The notes: a model not told the origin generated them from the sequence alone. DNA of 64,000 bases from Rhodopseudomonas pentothenatexigens (GCF_900218015.1 NZ_UFQQ01000003.1:62001-126000); one strand, 5' to 3'. Positions 1 through 10,294 are shown, numbered from the stretch's first letter. A program made the numbers and translations.

Positions 1-63
1 CCACGGCAGACCAGCGCGCGGCCTCGCGCGGCGTCTATCCTCCTGCTGTGATACCCTCAATCC

Positions 64-1416
64 ATGCCTGCTCCAAGATTCGCCCAAGCTTCCGAGGTGC
101 CCGGCCTCGCTGCACGCCGCATTGCCGCGGATATTCTGGACGGGGTGCTGCAGAAGCGCCGCATGCTCGACGACCAGCTCGAAGGTCCGTCCGCACATCC
201 GGGACTGAAGGCGCTGTCGGATCGCGACCGCGCACTGATGCGCCGGCTGGTTGCGACCATCCTGCGCCGGCTCGGCACGTTGGAAGGTCTGCTGGCGAGG
301 CTGCTCGATCGAGGTGTGCCGACCGATGCGCCGCGCGCCAAGAGCGCGCTCTTGATCGGGGCCGCGCAAATTCTCTGGATGGACGTGCCGGATCACGCCG
401 CAGTCGACCTATCGGTGCGGCTGGTCCAGTCCGACCGCCGCGCAGCCAAATATGCCGGCCTCGTCAACGCTGTGCTGCGGCGCTGCGCGCGTGAAGGCCA
501 GCCGCTGGTCGAGGAACTGTCGGGCGGCACGCCCGACGTGCCGCAATGGCTGCTGGCACGCTGGAGTGCGCACTACGGAGCTGAAACCGCGCACGCGATT
601 GCGCAGGCGATCAGCCACGAACCGTCACTCGACCTGACGGTCAAATCCGACCCGGCGCATTGGGCCGCGCGACTGCATGGCGAAGTGCTGCCGACCGGCA
701 CCGTGCGCACCTTGCTGCAGGGCTCGGTGAGGATGCTGCCGGGTTTCGCCGAAGGCGAATGGTGGGTGCAGGATGCCGCTGCCGCATTGCCGGTGCGGCT
801 GTTCGGCGATCTTGAGGGCAAAGCCGTTGCCGATCTTTGTGCCGCCCCGGGCGGCAAGACTGCGCAGCTCGTGTCGGCAGGTGCGCGGGTGAGTGCGATC
901 GATCGTTCGCCGGCGCGCGTTGCGAGGTTGCGTGAAAATCTCGCGCGGCTGTCGCTCGAGGCCGAAACCGGCGTCGCGGACGCGGCCGAATGGCGAGGCG
1001 ATGCGATCACCGAGTTCGACGCGGTGCTGATCGACGCGCCCTGCGCCTCGACCGGCACGATCCGCCGCCATCCCGACGTCGCCTGGCTGAAGCAGGAGAG
1101 CGATATCGGCGCGCTCGCCGCGGTCCAGCACCGGTTGCTGACGAAAGCGGTGTCGCTGCTGCGACCCGGCGGTACGCTAGTATATTGCACCTGTTCGCTG
1201 GAGCCCGAGGAGGGTGAGCAGGCGATTGTCTCGCTGCTCGATGCCGAGCCATCGATGCGCCGTCAGCCGATCAATCCGGCGGAAGTCGCCGGACTCTCCG
1301 AGATCGTCACCCCCGATGGCGCGCTGCGGACCCTGCCGTGCCACCTCCCGCATGCCGATCCGCGGCTCGCAGGGCTCGACGGCTTTTACGCCGCACGGCT
1401 CGTGAAGTCGTTGTAA
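64..1416 (+). CDS. rsmB: 16S rRNA m5C methyltransferase, RsmB/Sun family
   Basis: Predicted S-adenosylmethionine-dependent rRNA cytosine-C5 methyltransferase of 450 residues acting on small-subunit rRNA in the cytoplasm. The N-terminal ~140 residues are a NusB-like helical domain. The catalytic half shows SAM motif I (CAAPGGKTAQ, about 259-268), the motif IV Pro-Cys pair in DAPCAST (about 325-330) and the motif VI cysteine in YCTCSLEPEEG (Cys377), the two cysteines used by m5C enzymes. Length fits the RsmB family (about 430-450). The ATG at 64 is the first start that gives the full NusB-like domain. It is followed on the same strand by a heparinase-like gene and purH. The family call is firm. 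The exact target cytosine (C967 in E. coli) is inferred. Confidence 0.9.
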   Translation: MPAPRFAQASEVPGLAARRIAADILDGVLQKRRMLDDQLEGPSAHPGLKALSDRDRALMRRLVATILRRLGTLEGLLARLLDRGVPTDAPRAKSALLIGAAQILWMDVPDHAAVDLSVRLVQSDRRAAKYAGLVNAVLRRCAREGQPLVEELSGGTPDVPQWLLARWSAHYGAETAHAIAQAISHEPSLDLTVKSDPAHWAARLHGEVLPTGTVRTLLQGSVRMLPGFAEGEWWVQDAAAALPVRLFGDLEGKAVADLCAAPGGKTAQLVSAGARVSAIDRSPARVARLRENLARLSLEAETGVADAAEWRGDAITEFDAVLIDAPCASTGTIRRHPDVAWLKQESDIGALAAVQHRLLTKAVSLLRPGGTLVYCTCSLEPEEGEQAIVSLLDAEPSMRRQPINPAEVAGLSEIVTPDGALRTLPCHLPHADPRLAGLDGFYAARLVKSL

Positions 1417-1582
1417 TTTCTCAAGTTTGACGGCTGTCGGGAAGTGGCGCGGCAGCGGCCGTCCACATTCGCCTATCGCCAGGGTGTGTGGAGCCCAAAT
1501 CCAGATTAAAAGGATTCGCAACGAATTTTCGTTAACTTGAGGTTGGTTTGGTTCCGAACATTCCTTCGTCTCCGCTGCGCGC

Positions 1583-3469
1583 ATGTCTGCAGAGCCGTTT
1601 CAGTCGAAGCTGTACCGGACTGGACGATTGTCCGACGTCTTGCGCGACCTGACGTCGGCCGTCCGCAGGGGGCAGCAACGTGATGCGTACCAACGATCCG
1701 GGGCTCTAGCGCAGGTGTCCGCCGCGCCCCGCAGACGGATTTCGACGCTGATCATGGGCCGCTTCGCGCGGACCGTGATGGCGCGCGCCTCCAGCGGTTC
1801 GGTGGCGATGACCCGGCTGTGGCCCGGCCGCACCGACCGGCTGATCATTGCGCCGCACGATCTGCGCACTGCGGACGCGACCCGCGCTGCCGAGATCTAT
1901 GCCGGCCGCTTCGTATTCGCCGGCAAGATCGTCACCTGCCACGGCCGCTCGATCTTCGACCTCGAACCGCCTTCCGACGATTGGGAAGCGGCACTGCTCG
2001 GCTTCGGCTGGCTGCGCCATCTGCGCGCCGCCGACACCGCGATTACCCGCGCCAACGCCCGCTCGCTGGTCGACGACTGGCTCAGCAATATGTCGCGCAC
2101 CGGCCCGGTCGGACGGCGGCCGGACGTTTTGGCGCGGCGGGTGATCTCGCTGCTGTCGCAAGCGCCGCTGGTGCTGTCCGACACCGATGGCAAGTTCTAT
2201 CGGCGCTACCTGCGCGGACTGACCCGCGAAATCCGCGCGCTGCGCTACGCACTGCTCGATGTGCAGGACGGCGTGCCGCGGCTGCAGGTGCTGATCGCGC
2301 TGTGCTACGCGTCGCTGTGCCTCGCCAATCAGGCGCGTCAGATCCGCGGCGCGACCAAGAAGCTGTCGGACGAGCTGCAGCGCCAGATCCTCCCGGACGG
2401 CGGCCACATCTCGCGCAATCCGGGCGCGCTGATCGAATTGTTGATCGACCTGTTGCCGCTGCGCCAGACCTTCGCGGCCCGCAACATCGCGCCGCCGCCG
2501 GCGCTGCTGAACGCGATCGACCGGATGATGCCGATGTTGCGGTTCTTCCGCCACGGCGACGGCAATTTCGCGCTGTTTAACGGCATGAGCGCGACGCCGT
2601 CCGATCTGCTCGCGACGCTGCTCGCCTATGACGACAGCCAGGGCACGCCGCTCGCCAGCATGCCGCATTCCGGCTACCAGCGGATCGACGCCGGCACGAC
2701 GCTGGTGATCGTCGATGCCGGCGCGCCGCCGCCCGCCAATGTCAGCCAGGAGGCGCATGCCGGCTGCCTGTCGTTCGAATTGTCGTCGGGCCCGTGCCGG
2801 ATCGTGATCAACAGCGGCATGCCGACCACCAATCGCGAGAGCTGGCGCGGGTTTGCCCGTTCGACCGTGGCGCATTCCACCGTCACCTGCCACGACACCT
2901 CATCCTGCAGTTTCGTCGAGCGCTCGGCGATGAAGCGCTTTCTGCACGGCGCGCCGGTGGTCGGCGGTCCGCGCCAGGTCGAAAACCGCCGCGAAGACGT
3001 CGCCGGCGGCGTGCTGCTGACGACGTCTCACGACGGCTACCGCGACAAATTCGGCGTGCTGCATCGGCGCGTCCTGATGGTGAAGCATGACGGCAGCCGG
3101 GTCGACGGTGAGGACAGTCTGTCCCCGGTGCAGGGCGGTCGCCACCGCGCCGCGCAGGCCGATTATGCCGTACGCTTCCATCTGCACCCGCTGGTCAAGG
3201 CCAGTCGTCTGCACGATGCGCGCGGCGTGATGCTGGTGCTGCCCAACCGCGAAGTTTGGACCTTCGAGGCGGCCGACGACAAGGTCGATCTCGAAGAGAC
3301 CGTGTTCCTGGCCGGCAATGACGGGCCGCGGCGCTCGACCCAGATCGTGATCCGCCAGAATTCGATCGAGGCGCCAAACCTGCGCTGGAGCCTGATCCGC
3401 TCCAATGCCTCGCCGCAGGCGACCAGCGCCCGTCGCGCCGCCCGCCACGAGCCCGAACTGCCGCTCTGA
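1583..3469 (+). CDS. heparinase II/III family protein
   Basis: Protein of 628 residues resembling the heparinase II/III-like family found between rsmB and purH in Bradyrhizobium relatives. The N-terminal half is rich in helix and Arg, as in the alpha/alpha toroid of polysaccharide lyases. The C-terminal half (about 330-600) looks like the beta-sandwich heparinase domain, with the stretches SFELSSGPCRIVINSG (about 394-409) and STVAHSTVTCHDTSS near 430. No convincing signal peptide is visible. Substrate is unknown: members act on acidic polysaccharides, and a role in envelope or capsule polysaccharide turnover is inference. The start at 1583 has a weak ribosome binding site, so an internal start is possible. 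Confidence 0.8.
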   Translation: MSAEPFQSKLYRTGRLSDVLRDLTSAVRRGQQRDAYQRSGALAQVSAAPRRRISTLIMGRFARTVMARASSGSVAMTRLWPGRTDRLIIAPHDLRTADATRAAEIYAGRFVFAGKIVTCHGRSIFDLEPPSDDWEAALLGFGWLRHLRAADTAITRANARSLVDDWLSNMSRTGPVGRRPDVLARRVISLLSQAPLVLSDTDGKFYRRYLRGLTREIRALRYALLDVQDGVPRLQVLIALCYASLCLANQARQIRGATKKLSDELQRQILPDGGHISRNPGALIELLIDLLPLRQTFAARNIAPPPALLNAIDRMMPMLRFFRHGDGNFALFNGMSATPSDLLATLLAYDDSQGTPLASMPHSGYQRIDAGTTLVIVDAGAPPPANVSQEAHAGCLSFELSSGPCRIVINSGMPTTNRESWRGFARSTVAHSTVTCHDTSSCSFVERSAMKRFLHGAPVVGGPRQVENRREDVAGGVLLTTSHDGYRDKFGVLHRRVLMVKHDGSRVDGEDSLSPVQGGRHRAAQADYAVRFHLHPLVKASRLHDARGVMLVLPNREVWTFEAADDKVDLEETVFLAGNDGPRRSTQIVIRQNSIEAPNLRWSLIRSNASPQATSARRAARHEPELPL

Positions 3470-3654
3470 AGCGCGTTCCTTAGAATATGAAGCTTGCGGC
3501 GACCTTGGTCGCCGTTGTCGAGGGCGGTGAAAACTGCTACCGAACCGACGCCTTGCGCGACTGGCGACGTTAGGATGGAGCACCATCGGGAAGCGCGGGA
3601 CGTATCTGCCGCGCGCCTGGGCATAGCTTTCCTTCCAACAGAAGATCGTGCCCC

Positions 3655-5247
3655 ATGACCCAGAATCCCCGTCGCGTCACCCGTGCCCTGTTGTCCGTCT
3701 CCGATAAGACCGGACTGATCGATTTCGCCCGTGCGCTCGCCGGCCACGGCGTCGAGCTCGTCTCGACCGGCGGCACCGCCAAGGCGATCGCTGCGGCCGG
3801 CCTGCCGGTCAAGGACGTCTCCGAGCTGACCGGCTTCCCCGAGATGATGGACGGCCGGGTCAAGACCCTGCACCCCAAGGTGCATGGCGGCCTCTTGGCG
3901 ATCCGCGACAATGACGAGCACAAGCAGGCGATGGCGGCGCACGGCATCCCGCAGATCGACCTGTTGGTGGTGAACCTGTATCCGTTCGAAGCCACCGTCG
4001 ACAAAGGTGCGTCCTACGAGGACTGCATCGAGAACATCGACATCGGCGGCCCGGCGATGATTCGCGCCGCGGCGAAGAACCACGACGACGTCGCGGTGGT
4101 GGTCGAAGCAAACGACTATCAGGCGGTGCTCGATGAGCTCGCAGCCAACAACGGCGCGACCACGCTGAACTTGCGCAAGCGGCTCGCCGCCAAGGCCTAC
4201 GCGCGCACCGCCGCCTACGATGCGGCGATCTCCAACTGGTTCGCGCTGCAGCTCAAGACCGACGCGCCGGACTTCCGCGCGATCGGTGGGCGGCTGATCC
4301 AGAGCCTGCGCTACGGCGAGAACCCGCACCAGACCGCGGCGTTCTACGCCACGCCGGAGAAGCGCCCGGGAGTCGCCACCGCACGCCAGGTGCAGGGCAA
4401 GGAGCTGTCCTACAACAACATCAACGACACCGATGCGGCCTATGAGTGTGTCGGGGAATTCGACGCGGCGCGCACCGCTGCCTGCGTCATCGTCAAGCAC
4501 GCCAATCCGTGTGGCGTCGCCGAGGGCGCGAGTCTGCTCGATGCCTATCGCAAGGCGTTGGCCTGCGACTCGGTGTCGGCGTTCGGCGGCATCGTGGCGC
4601 TCAACCGCACCCTCGATGCGGAAGCCGCGCGCGCCATCACCGAGATCTTCACCGAAGTGATCATCGCGCCCGACGCCACCGAGGAAGCGATCGCGATCGT
4701 CGCGGCGAAGAAGAATCTGCGGCTGTTGCTGGCGGGCGCACTGCCCGATCCGCGCGCCAACGGCCTGACCTACAAGACCGTCGCCGGCGGCCTTTTGGTG
4801 CAGAGCCGCGACAATGCGGTGGTCGACGACATGGCGCTGAAGGTCGTCACCAAGCGGCAGCCGACCGAAGCCGAGCTGCGCGACCTGAAGTTCGCGTTCC
4901 GCGTCGGCAAGCACGTCAAGTCGAACACCATCATCTACGCCAAGGACCTCGCCACTGTCGGCATCGGCGCCGGTCAGATGAGCCGCGTCGACTCCGCCCG
5001 CATCGCCGCCCGCAAGGCGCAGGATGCGGCGGCTGAGCTGAAGCTCGCGGCGCCGATGACCAAGGGTTCGGTCGTCGCGTCGGATGCGTTCTTCCCGTTC
5101 GCCGACGGCATGCTGGCCTGCATCGAGGCCGGCGCCACCGCGGTGATCCAGCCCGGCGGCTCGGTCCGCGACGACGAAGTGATCAAGGCTGCAGACGACG
5201 CCGGCATCGCCATGGTGTTCACCGGCACCCGGCACTTCCGGCACTGA
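3655..5247 (+). CDS. purH: bifunctional AICAR formyltransferase / IMP cyclohydrolase PurH
   Basis: Catalyses the last two steps of de novo purine synthesis, formylation of AICAR and ring closure to IMP. At 530 residues it has the normal family length. The N-terminal MGS-like cyclohydrolase domain (about 1-150) includes [15 protein letters not shown] near residue 70. The C-terminal transformylase domain carries RYGENPHQ and the conserved KHANPCGVA near 280. The ATG at 3655 begins the standard start of the family ([13 protein letters not shown] follows). It is separated by 185 bp from the heparinase-like gene, so it probably has its own promoter. Confidence 0.97.
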   Translation: MTQNPRRVTRALLSVSDKTGLIDFARALAGHGVELVSTGGTAKAIAAAGLPVKDVSELTGFPEMMDGRVKTLHPKVHGGLLAIRDNDEHKQAMAAHGIPQIDLLVVNLYPFEATVDKGASYEDCIENIDIGGPAMIRAAAKNHDDVAVVVEANDYQAVLDELAANNGATTLNLRKRLAAKAYARTAAYDAAISNWFALQLKTDAPDFRAIGGRLIQSLRYGENPHQTAAFYATPEKRPGVATARQVQGKELSYNNINDTDAAYECVGEFDAARTAACVIVKHANPCGVAEGASLLDAYRKALACDSVSAFGGIVALNRTLDAEAARAITEIFTEVIIAPDATEEAIAIVAAKKNLRLLLAGALPDPRANGLTYKTVAGGLLVQSRDNAVVDDMALKVVTKRQPTEAELRDLKFAFRVGKHVKSNTIIYAKDLATVGIGAGQMSRVDSARIAARKAQDAAAELKLAAPMTKGSVVASDAFFPFADGMLACIEAGATAVIQPGGSVRDDEVIKAADDAGIAMVFTGTRHFRH

Positions 5248-5287
5248 GGCGTTTGATAGCTTGAGCTCTGAAGCGTCGGCAACAAAC

Positions 5288-5400
5288 ACAGCCTCATGGT
5301 GAGGAGGCGCGAAGCGCCGTCTCGAACCATGCGCCGCTGGCAATGCGTGGCCCCATCCTTCGAGACGCCCGGCTTCGCCGGGCTCCTCAGGATGAGGACT
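5288..5400. repeat. intergenic palindromic repeat, 'CCTCAGGATGAGGA' type
   Basis: Between purH and the DAHP synthase gene. It contains GAGGCGCGAAGCGCCGTCTCG and further on ATCCTTCGAGACGC, CCGGCTTCGCCGGG and CTCCTCAGGATGAGGA, that is, several short stem-loops in a row. This wording is common between genes in Bradyrhizobium and Rhodopseudomonas. No coding potential is recognised. Confidence 0.55.
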
Positions 5401-5466
5401 CAGTGCACCTTGGATCGTATCGCTTCACTCAAGTCCTGCAGCGTCCTAACAACAGATGCGAAAACG

Positions 5467-5493
5467 GGGGCAGCGACCCGAGGTCGCTGTCCC
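5467..5493 (-). terminator. terminator-like hairpin after the DAHP synthase gene
   Basis: A 12-bp stem (GGGGCAGCGACC paired with GGTCGCTGTCCC, one G-U pair) with a 3-nt loop lies just past the stop codon of the minus-strand DAHP synthase gene. On the minus strand it is followed two bases later by TTTT. Consistent with an intrinsic terminator. Confidence 0.6.
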
Positions 5494-5505
5494 GCATTTA
5501 GCTGA

Positions 5506-6594
<1,089 letters not shown>

Positions 6595-6603
6595 GGCAGT
6601 TTG

Positions 6604-6617
6604 CTCCTGTTCAGGAG
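6604..6617 (-). promoter_or_regulatory. ribosome binding site of the DAHP synthase gene, inside a short palindrome
   Basis: CTCCTG-TT-CAGGAG is a perfect inverted repeat. Read on the minus strand its second arm CAGGAG is the Shine-Dalgarno sequence for the GTG at 6594. The repeat may weakly mask the site. The function of the masking is inference. Confidence 0.45.
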
Positions 6618-6633
6618 ACCTGCCGGCTGAAAC

Positions 6634-6659
6634 AAAAAAGCCGCCAGGTCTGGCGGCTT
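6634..6659 (-). terminator. attenuator terminator in the DAHP synthase leader
   Basis: On the minus strand AAGCCGCCA-GACC-TGGCGGCTT forms a perfect 9-bp stem with a 4-nt loop followed directly by a run of T. The hairpin lies between the aromatic leader peptide and the DAHP synthase start, so it would end transcription before the gene. On the plus strand there is no T-run, so it belongs to the minus-strand transcript. Its first arm is complementary to the element at 6704-6711 inside the leader-peptide gene, the expected antiterminator partner. Confidence 0.85.
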
Positions 6660-6681
6660 GTCGGATTTAATGCAGCAATCG

Positions 6682-6759
6682 TCAGATCGCGCGAAATCCT
6701 CCCGCCGCCAGCGAGCTGCTAAAGTAAAAGTACCAATACGAGGCGGTCAGGTGGATCAT
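6682..6759 (-). CDS. aromatic-rich leader peptide of the DAHP synthase attenuator
   Basis: A 25-residue ORF that starts at ATG 6759 and stops at TGA 6682. Codons 8-13 encode Tyr-Trp-Tyr-Phe-Tyr-Phe, six aromatic residues in a row; position 22 is another Phe. It precedes a perfect intrinsic terminator and then the first gene of aromatic biosynthesis, the classic arrangement of translation-coupled attenuation. An in-frame stop 6 bases upstream of the ATG fixes the start. The ribosome binding site (GAGCGG) is close to the ATG and weak. Seen: peptide, terminator, complementary arms. Inferred: stalling at uncharged Tyr, Trp or Phe tRNA allows read-through. Confidence 0.85.
   Translation of the reverse strand: MIHLTASYWYFYFSSSLAAGGFRAI
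6704..6711 (-). promoter_or_regulatory. antiterminator element of the DAHP synthase leader
   Basis: On the minus strand CTGGCGGC inside the leader peptide gene is the exact complement of GCCGCCAG, the first arm of the terminator at 6634-6659. The same element can also pair with CCGCC just upstream of the aromatic codons (about 6742-6746). This gives the two mutually exclusive folds needed for attenuation. Confidence 0.65.
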
Positions 6760-6808
6760 GCCCGCTCATATAGACCAGGTCGGCGTGTTTGTCCACGCAC
6801 CGGCGCGA

Positions 6809-8206
6809 TCAGTCCGCCGAGCCCCGAACCTGGGTCAGCAGCGCCAATCCGGCGACGAAGAACAGCACCAGCACGGCCATGCCGGCCTTCTGGCTGCTGG
6901 CCAACGCCGTGACGGTCGCGATCAGCAGCGGGCCGATGAACGACGTCACTTTGCCGGTAAGGGCGAACAGGCCGAAATACTGGGCGATCCGGTCCCGTGG
7001 GGCGATCCTGATCAGCAGCGTGCGCGATGCGGCCTGCAGCGGTCCGCCGGCGATGCCGATCAGGCAGCCGAGCAGCAGATAAGCGCGCTCCGCCGGTGAC
7101 GCGAACAATGCGCCTCCCGGTTGCGGCGGAGTCACTTCGATCAACAGAACATGGCTGGGATCGATCAGCAGGATGCCGGCGATTGCGACCAGCAGGAGGA
7201 GCAGCGAGCCGGCAATCACCCGTTTGGAACCGAACGCATCGTCGAGGCGGCCTCCGACGAACGCGCCGATGGTGGCTGCGATCGCCAGGATGATGCCGAA
7301 GGTGCCGATCTGGATCGTGCTCCAGCCGAAGGTGCCGGTGGCGTAGATGCCGCCGAACGCGAACAGCGACACCAGCCCGTCGGTGTAGATCATGTTGGCG
7401 AGCAGGAAGATTGCCAGCGAACGACGACGCGGCAGATCGCGCAGCGTCTCGCGGAGCTCGCGCAATCCTTCGCGGATCGCGGCCCGCGGCGCCAGCTTGG
7501 CCGGGAAGTCCGGCGTCAGCAGAAACATCGGCAGCACGAACACCACGAACCACACCGCTGTGAGTGGGCCGCTGATCCGATCGCCTTCGTGCTGCGCCGG
7601 ATCGAGTCCGAACCACGGTGCGATGCCGAGCAGCGTCTTGCCGGTGTCCGGGCTGGCGGCGAGGAAGCCGAGCACCAGGACGAGCGACAGGATGCCGCCG
7701 ACATAGCCGGTCGCCCAGCCGGTGCCGGACAGTCGGCCGATCTTCTCCGGCGGCACCAGATTGGGCATCATCGCGTTGTTGAACACGGTGGCGAATTCGA
7801 CCCCGATGGTGGCGATGGCGTAGGCGATCAGCAGCGGCAGAATCGTATGTGGTTCGCCCGGTTTGCCGAACCACATCAGCATCGATCCGATCACCAGCAT
7901 GGCGCCGAACAGCGCGATCCAGGGCTTGCGACGGCCGCTGGCATCTGCAATCGCGCCCAGCACCGGCGACGCCAAGGCGATGACGAATCCGCTCGCCGCG
8001 GTGGCGAAGCCCCACATCGATTGGCCGGTTGCCGGATCGGGCGCCACGTAGGTGGCAAAATAGGGCGCGAAAATGAAGGTGGTGATCAGCGTGAAGTAAG
8101 GCTGCGCCGCCCAGTCGAACAGGATCCAGCCGACGACGGCGCCCTGCGACGGATAGCGGATCGGTTCACGAGTTTGCGCGATGCCTTCCGCAAGCGACGA
8201 CGACAT
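6809..8206 (-). CDS. MFS transporter, UMF1/Atg22-like family
   Basis: Integral inner-membrane protein of 465 residues with about 12 hydrophobic segments, related to the UMF1 branch of the major facilitator superfamily. It begins with GWILFDWAAQPYFTLITTFIFAPYF, typical of the family, and has VLGAIADASGRRKPW in the loop between helices 2 and 3, the conserved MFS motif. The chosen ATG at 8206 is preceded by AAGGAA; a longer open frame upstream lacks family resemblance and overlaps the next gene's promoter. Substrate unknown. It is divergent from the gamma-glutamyltransferase gene (105 bp apart). Confidence 0.85.
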   Translation of the reverse strand: MSSSLAEGIAQTREPIRYPSQGAVVGWILFDWAAQPYFTLITTFIFAPYFATYVAPDPATGQSMWGFATAASGFVIALASPVLGAIADASGRRKPWIALFGAMLVIGSMLMWFGKPGEPHTILPLLIAYAIATIGVEFATVFNNAMMPNLVPPEKIGRLSGTGWATGYVGGILSLVLVLGFLAASPDTGKTLLGIAPWFGLDPAQHEGDRISGPLTAVWFVVFVLPMFLLTPDFPAKLAPRAAIREGLRELRETLRDLPRRRSLAIFLLANMIYTDGLVSLFAFGGIYATGTFGWSTIQIGTFGIILAIAATIGAFVGGRLDDAFGSKRVIAGSLLLLLVAIAGILLIDPSHVLLIEVTPPQPGGALFASPAERAYLLLGCLIGIAGGPLQAASRTLLIRIAPRDRIAQYFGLFALTGKVTSFIGPLLIATVTALASSQKAGMAVLVLFFVAGLALLTQVRGSAD

Positions 8207-8311
8207 CTTGTTCCTTCCGCGGGCCGGACCGCGTTTTGCCTCGCGGCTTCGATTGCCTATAGGATTCGTCCGGCGCGTGGCAGCCTGCGCCGCAGAAATC
8301 GGAGCCGTTCG

Positions 8312-10051
8312 ATGATCAGACTGCGCATCCCGCATCGCATTTTGATGACGCTGGCCGTGCTGGTGCTGGTGCTGGTGGTGAGTCCGCTTCCCGCGCCGGC
8401 CCAGGACATGCGGGGCGGCACGGCGCGCGAGCCGACCCAAGCCGTGGTCGCCAAACACGGCATGGTAGTGGCGCAGGAGCGGCTGGCCGCCGAAATCGGC
8501 GCGAGCTTTCTGGCCCGCGGCGGCAACGCGATCGATGCGGCGGTGGCGACCGGCTTCGCCATGGCGGTCACCTATCCGCGCGCCGGCAATCTCGGCGGCG
8601 GCGGCTTCATGGTGATCCATTCCGCGGCAAAGAATGAGGACGTGGCGATCGACTACCGCGAGACCGCGCCGCAGGCCGCCACACAGGACATGTTTTTGAC
8701 CGACGGCAAACCCGACCCGGACAAATCACGCAAATCGGCGCTCGGCATCGGCGTGCCCGGCACCGTGGCCGGGTTGGCGCTGGCGCTGGACACATACGGC
8801 TCCGGCAAGTTCAAGCTGGCGGACGTGATCGCGCCGGCAATCGCGCTGGCACGGGACGGCATCGAGGTCGCCGACGACACCGCCGATACGCTGCCGGATT
8901 GGCACCGCTGGCTGTCGCGCTGGCCGTCGACACGCAAGGTGTTCGCCCGCTCCGATGGTTCGCCGCTGCAGTCGGGTGACAGGCTGGTACAGCCCGATCT
9001 GGCTGCAACGCTCGAGGCGATCGCCAAACAGGGGCCGGACGGGTTCTATCGCGGGCCGGTCGCCGAGAAGCTGTCGCGCGGCGTGCGCGACGCCGGCGGG
9101 CTGATCACGCCCGAAGACCTTGCCGGCTATCGGCCGGTGCTGCGCACGCCGCTACGCGGCAGCTATCGCGGCTACGATATCGTGGCGATGCCGCAGCCGT
9201 CGTCCGGCGGCGTGGTGCTGATCGAAAGCCTGAACATCCTGGAAGGCTACGCGATGCGCGACCTTGGGCAGGGCACGCCGCCGTCGCTGCATTTGCTAAT
9301 CGAAGCGATGAAGCGCGCCTATGCGGATCGCGCCCGCTATCTCGGCGATCCGGCATTCAGCGCGGCGCCGGTGGCGAAGCTGCTGTCGAAAGACTACGCG
9401 GCTGCCCTGCGGGCCGGGGTCGATCCGGAGCGGGCCACCCCGGTCGCTGAGCCGCTGCCGCAGCCCCGCGAGGGCCAGAACACCACGCACTTCTCGGTCG
9501 CCGATGCCGCCGGTAACGCCGTCAGCAACACCTACACGCTGAACTTTTCCTACGGCGTCGGACTGGTGGCGGACGGCACCGGCGTGCTGCTCAACAACGA
9601 GCTCGACGATTTCACCGCCGCGCCCGGCGCCTCGAACGCCTATGGTCTGGTCGGATTCGCGGCCAATCTGCCGGCGCCCGGCAAACGCCCGCTGTCGTCG
9701 ATGTCGCCGACGATTCTGCTCAAGGACGGCAAGCCGGTGCTGGTCACCGGTTCGCCCGGCGGCAGCCGCATCATCTCTGCGGTGCTGCAGGTGATCGTCG
9801 ATGTGATCGATTACCGGATGAACGTCGCCGACGCCGTGGCGGCGCCGCGGCTGCATCATCAGTGGATGCCGGACGAGGTCCGGGTCGAAGCCGGCTTCCC
9901 CGATGCGACGCTCGATGCACTGCGCGCGATGGAGCACCGCATTGTCACCCCGCTCGGCCAGACCTCGGCGAACTCAATCTGGATCGACGGAGACGGCTTC
10001 CATGGCGCGCCGGACCCGCGAACACGGGGGGCGACGGCGGCGGGGAATTGA
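8312..10051 (+). CDS. ggt: gamma-glutamyltransferase precursor
   Basis: Periplasmic enzyme that cleaves or transfers the gamma-glutamyl group of glutathione. It has 579 residues with an N-terminal signal peptide (IRLRIPHRILM then a long Leu/Val core, ending PAPAQ at about residue 30). Autoprocessing into two subunits is expected at the Thr of NTTHFSVAD (Thr391, the same number as the E. coli nucleophile). GNLGGGGFM, GSPGGSRI and DYRETAP are also typical. The ATG at 8312 follows GGAG and gives a proper signal peptide. The reading frame stays open far upstream, but that part is antisense to the MFS gene and meaningless. Glutathione salvage is the usual role. Confidence 0.95.
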   Translation: MIRLRIPHRILMTLAVLVLVLVVSPLPAPAQDMRGGTAREPTQAVVAKHGMVVAQERLAAEIGASFLARGGNAIDAAVATGFAMAVTYPRAGNLGGGGFMVIHSAAKNEDVAIDYRETAPQAATQDMFLTDGKPDPDKSRKSALGIGVPGTVAGLALALDTYGSGKFKLADVIAPAIALARDGIEVADDTADTLPDWHRWLSRWPSTRKVFARSDGSPLQSGDRLVQPDLAATLEAIAKQGPDGFYRGPVAEKLSRGVRDAGGLITPEDLAGYRPVLRTPLRGSYRGYDIVAMPQPSSGGVVLIESLNILEGYAMRDLGQGTPPSLHLLIEAMKRAYADRARYLGDPAFSAAPVAKLLSKDYAAALRAGVDPERATPVAEPLPQPREGQNTTHFSVADAAGNAVSNTYTLNFSYGVGLVADGTGVLLNNELDDFTAAPGASNAYGLVGFAANLPAPGKRPLSSMSPTILLKDGKPVLVTGSPGGSRIISAVLQVIVDVIDYRMNVADAVAAPRLHHQWMPDEVRVEAGFPDATLDALRAMEHRIVTPLGQTSANSIWIDGDGFHGAPDPRTRGATAAGN

Positions 10052-10071
10052 TCGTAATGAGTAGTGCAAGG

Positions 10072-10160
10072 TGTCATTGCCGGGCTTGACCCGGCAATCC
10101 ATCTTCGTCCGACTTTTTCTTGCGAAGAGGATGGATGCGCGGGTCAAGCCCGCGCATGAC
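10072..10160. repeat. palindromic repeat, 'TGCCGGGCTTGACCCGGCA' type, copy 1
   Basis: Begins TGTCATTGCCGGGCTTGACC and ends GGGTCAAGCCCGCGCATGAC: two arms in inverted orientation that each contain a smaller palindrome (GCCGGGCTTGACCCGGC). A related copy lies at 33247-33386. A typical non-coding dispersed repeat of this genus. Confidence 0.7.
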
Positions 10161-10294
10161 GCCAACAGGCGCAACCTCTCGCCGCAAGTTGACCCGGCGG
10201 GCGCCTGCTAGCCTTCCGATGACTTCGATTTTCAGAGAACCGGCGCTACCCTCGCGGGAGAACGATCCGGTTTGCACGAGGGAGAGGACGTCAG

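Noticed and set aside
1-63. End of a gene at the left edge
   Set aside because: A frame is open until TGA at 49-51, but about 16 codons are too few to judge and show no recognisable C-terminus.
3163-5343. Minus-strand frame of 726 codons opposite purH
   Set aside because: Antisense shadow of purH and the end of the heparinase-like gene, no domain.
7121-8311. N-terminal 397-codon extension of the gamma-glutamyltransferase frame
   Set aside because: It runs antisense through the MFS gene, whereas the ATG at 8312 has a ribosome binding site and a signal peptide.
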